This document shows positions 6,796 to 8,212 of a stretch of 8,212 nt of DNA, one piece after another (positions within the stretch are counted from its first letter, which is position 1; every line of letters begins with the position of its first letter). The notes under the pieces were generated by a model. That model was not told the origin of the DNA. It ran no database searches and saw nothing but the letters and a program-made list of their open reading frames with translations. The position numbers were made by a program, and so were the translations under genes. Source of the DNA: Sulfuricellaceae bacterium (lineage in GTDB: Bacteria; Pseudomonadota; Gammaproteobacteria; Burkholderiales; UBA9220); NCBI GenBank assembly GCA_019911985.1, contig JAIOJO010000175.1, positions 1 to 8,212 of the forward strand. Direction: 5' to 3'.

Positions 6796-7152
6796 GTGCT
6801 GGATAATTATTTCCCCGTTTTGTTGTTTGCCTTGGTCGGCTTAGCCGTAGGTGTCGTGCCTATGCTGGCGGGCGGCCTGCTGGCGCCCCACCGTCCCGAT
6901 AGCGAAAAGCTCTCTGCTTACGAATGCGGCTTCGACGCCTTCGGCGATGCGCGCATGAAATTCGACGTGCGCTACTACCTGGTCGCCATTCTGTTCATCC
7001 TGTTCGATCTGGAAATCGCCTTCCTGTTTCCTTGGGCGGTCGTGCTGAAAGAAATCGGATTCTTCGGTTATTTTGCAATGGTGGTTTTCCTCGGCATTTT
7101 GGTGGTGGGTTTTGTCTACGAGTGGATGAAAGGGGCGCTGGAATGGGAATAG
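6796..7152 (+). CDS. nuoA: NADH-quinone oxidoreductase subunit A (GTG start)
   Basis: Membrane subunit of respiratory complex I, near the junction of the peripheral and membrane arms and the quinone site. The 118 residues match the family. Three membrane helices can be seen (about 4-28, 60-82 and 88-110), along with the conserved loop and helix region SAYECGFDAFGDARMKFDVR, then FDLEIAFLFPWA with its conserved acidic residues. Translation most likely begins at GTG, with GGAG nine bases before it. The stop codon overlaps the start of nuoB by 10 nt, pointing to coupled translation. It is the first gene of the nuo operon, behind its own promoter. Confidence 0.96.
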   Translation: MLDNYFPVLLFALVGLAVGVVPMLAGGLLAPHRPDSEKLSAYECGFDAFGDARMKFDVRYYLVAILFILFDLEIAFLFPWAVVLKEIGFFGYFAMVVFLGILVVGFVYEWMKGALEWE

Positions 7153-7619
7153 AAGGCGTTCTGGAAAAAGGCTTCGTCACCACTTCGGCGGATGCTCTGA
7201 TCAACTATACCCGCACGGGCTCGCTTTGGCCGATGACCTTCGGTTTGGCCTGCTGCGCGGTCGAGATGATGCAAGCGGGCGCGGCGCGCTACGATCTGGA
7301 TCGTTTCGGCGTGGTATTCCGCCCGAGCCCGCGGCAATCCGACGTGATGATCGTGGCCGGGACCCTGACCAATAAAATGGCTCCGGCCTTGCGCAAGGTG
7401 TACGACCAGATGCCCGAGCCGCGCTGGGTGATATCCATGGGGTCGTGCGCCAACGGCGGCGGCTATTATCATTATTCCTATTCCGTGGTGCGCGGTTGCG
7501 ACCGCATCGTTCCCGTGGATATTTACATCCCCGGTTGCCCCCCCACGGCAGAGGCGCTGATGTACGGCATTATCCAGTTGCAAAACAAAATCAAACGCAC
7601 CAATACGATAGCCCGCTAG
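7143..7619 (+). CDS. nuoB: NADH-quinone oxidoreductase subunit B
   Basis: Peripheral-arm subunit of complex I that holds cluster N2, the last 4Fe-4S centre before quinone. From the ATG at 7143 it has 158 residues, the normal length for this group. The cluster ligands are all visible: the tandem Cys37-Cys38 in GLACCAVEMM, Cys102 in GSCANGGG and Cys132 in YIPGCPP. The open frame extends upstream to an ATG at 6924, but that part lies out of frame inside nuoA and has no NuoB character. The start at 7143 has AGGGG (7131-7135) seven bases upstream and begins M-G-I-E-G-V-L, as in relatives. nuoC follows 9 nt after the stop. Confidence 0.96.
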   Translation: MGIEGVLEKGFVTTSADALINYTRTGSLWPMTFGLACCAVEMMQAGAARYDLDRFGVVFRPSPRQSDVMIVAGTLTNKMAPALRKVYDQMPEPRWVISMGSCANGGGYYHYSYSVVRGCDRIVPVDIYIPGCPPTAEALMYGIIQLQNKIKRTNTIAR

Positions 7620-7628
7620 AGCCGATCC

Positions 7629-8212
7629 ATGATTGCCACCCCAAACCTTGCCGCGCGCTTGCAAAATGCCCTTGCTAACAGCCTGGTCAATATCGTCGAG
7701 CGCTTGGGCGAGGTGAGCATCGAAGTCGCTGCGGCGGATGTGCACCATGTGGCCCAGCTATTGCGCGATCACGAAGATTTGATGTTCGAGCAATTGATCG
7801 ATTTGTGCGGCGTGGACTATCGGGATTATCAAGATGGGACTTGGCAAGGCAAGCGTTTTGCCGTGGTCTATCATTTCCTGTCGGTGGCGAATAACGAACG
7901 CCTGCGTTTAAGGGCGTTCGCCGCCGAGGATGATTTCCCGCTGCTGCCTTCGCTGGTCGATGTTTGGCCTGTGGCCAATTGGTTCGAACGCGAGGCATTC
8001 GATTTGTTCGGCATCGTGTTCGAAGGGCATCCCGACCTGCGCCGCATTCTCACCGACTACGGTTTTATCGGCCACCCCTTCCGCAAGGATTTTCCCTTGT
8101 CCGGCCACGTCGAAGTGCGCTACGACCCGGATCAGAAGCGGGTGATCTACCAGCCGGTGACGGTCGAGCCGCGTGAACTGACGCCGCGCATCGTGCGCGA
8201 GGAGACTTACGG
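7629..8212 (+). CDS. nuoC: NADH-quinone oxidoreductase subunit C (3' end outside window)
   Basis: Peripheral-arm subunit of complex I that packs against NuoB and NuoD near the quinone pocket. The frame is open from ATG 7629 to the end of the window (194 codons plus two bases), with no stop. The 30-kDa subunit signature is clear: W-F-E-R-E-A-F-D-L-F-G-I at about 8004 onward, then EGHPDLRRILTDYGF and GHPFRKDFP. The last visible residues, PRIVREETYG, resemble the usual C-terminus, so probably only a few codons are missing. It is a separate NuoC, not an E. coli-type NuoCD fusion as far as visible. The ribosome-binding site is weak (GAG in the 9-nt gap), so translation may depend on coupling with nuoB. 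Confidence 0.95.
   Translation, partial: MIATPNLAARLQNALANSLVNIVERLGEVSIEVAAADVHHVAQLLRDHEDLMFEQLIDLCGVDYRDYQDGTWQGKRFAVVYHFLSVANNERLRLRAFAAEDDFPLLPSLVDVWPVANWFEREAFDLFGIVFEGHPDLRRILTDYGFIGHPFRKDFPLSGHVEVRYDPDQKRVIYQPVTVEPRELTPRIVREETY

Noticed and set aside
6924..7142. Upstream extension of nuoB within nuoA
   Set aside because: The translated extension is arginine-rich and unlike any NuoB. The start at 7143 has a ribosome-binding site and the conserved N-terminus.
7116..7748. Open frame of 210 codons on minus across nuoA, nuoB and nuoC
   Set aside because: It spans three conserved genes on the opposite strand and has no motif of its own.

Overview
This window is a compact stretch of proteobacterial core genome with no sign of a mobile element, CRISPR array or foreign cassette. 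All the larger genes belong to well-known families and are intact apart from the two cut by the window edges. The order tpiA-secG-tRNA-Leu(GAG)-nuoABC beside glmM is, from memory of related genomes, typical of Betaproteobacteria. In gammaproteobacteria such as E. coli the glmM-secG-leuU run continues towards rimP-nusA instead. I infer a free-living betaproteobacterium of moderate to high GC, perhaps near Nitrosomonadales/Gallionellales, but the genus cannot be read from the window.

Layout. (1) 1-1287, plus strand: the 3' part of glmM (phosphoglucosamine mutase, cell-wall precursor synthesis). (2) 1287-1316: a symmetric hairpin that can stop transcription from both sides. (3) 1335-5089, minus strand: a high-affinity phosphate importer read pstS-pstC-pstA-pstB, convergent with glmM. 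A Pho-box promoter stands upstream of pstS (5186-5218), and a GC-rich terminator-like hairpin lies between pstS and pstC. No phoU follows pstB in this window. (4) 5276-6645, plus strand: a good sigma70-type promoter, then tpiA (glycolysis), secG (protein export) and tRNA-Leu(GAG), probably one transcription unit. (5) 6646-8212, plus strand: a probable terminator, then a second promoter with an A-rich upstream element, then nuoA, nuoB and nuoC (cut by the window end), the start of the respiratory complex I operon.

How they work together. The pst genes encode one ABC transporter: periplasmic binding protein, two permeases and the ATPase. Phosphate starvation probably switches them on through PhoB. 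The nuo genes encode the first subunits of NADH:quinone oxidoreductase. glmM, tpiA, secG and the tRNA are housekeeping genes that share the locus rather than a pathway.

The points most worth a second look are regulatory: the G9/C6 hairpin whose T-tract runs into the first ATG of pstC, the Pho-box promoter, a hairpin in the pstS leader, and a pair of CTAATTAG palindromes exactly 20 bp apart between secG and the tRNA. I found no previously undescribed multi-gene system.
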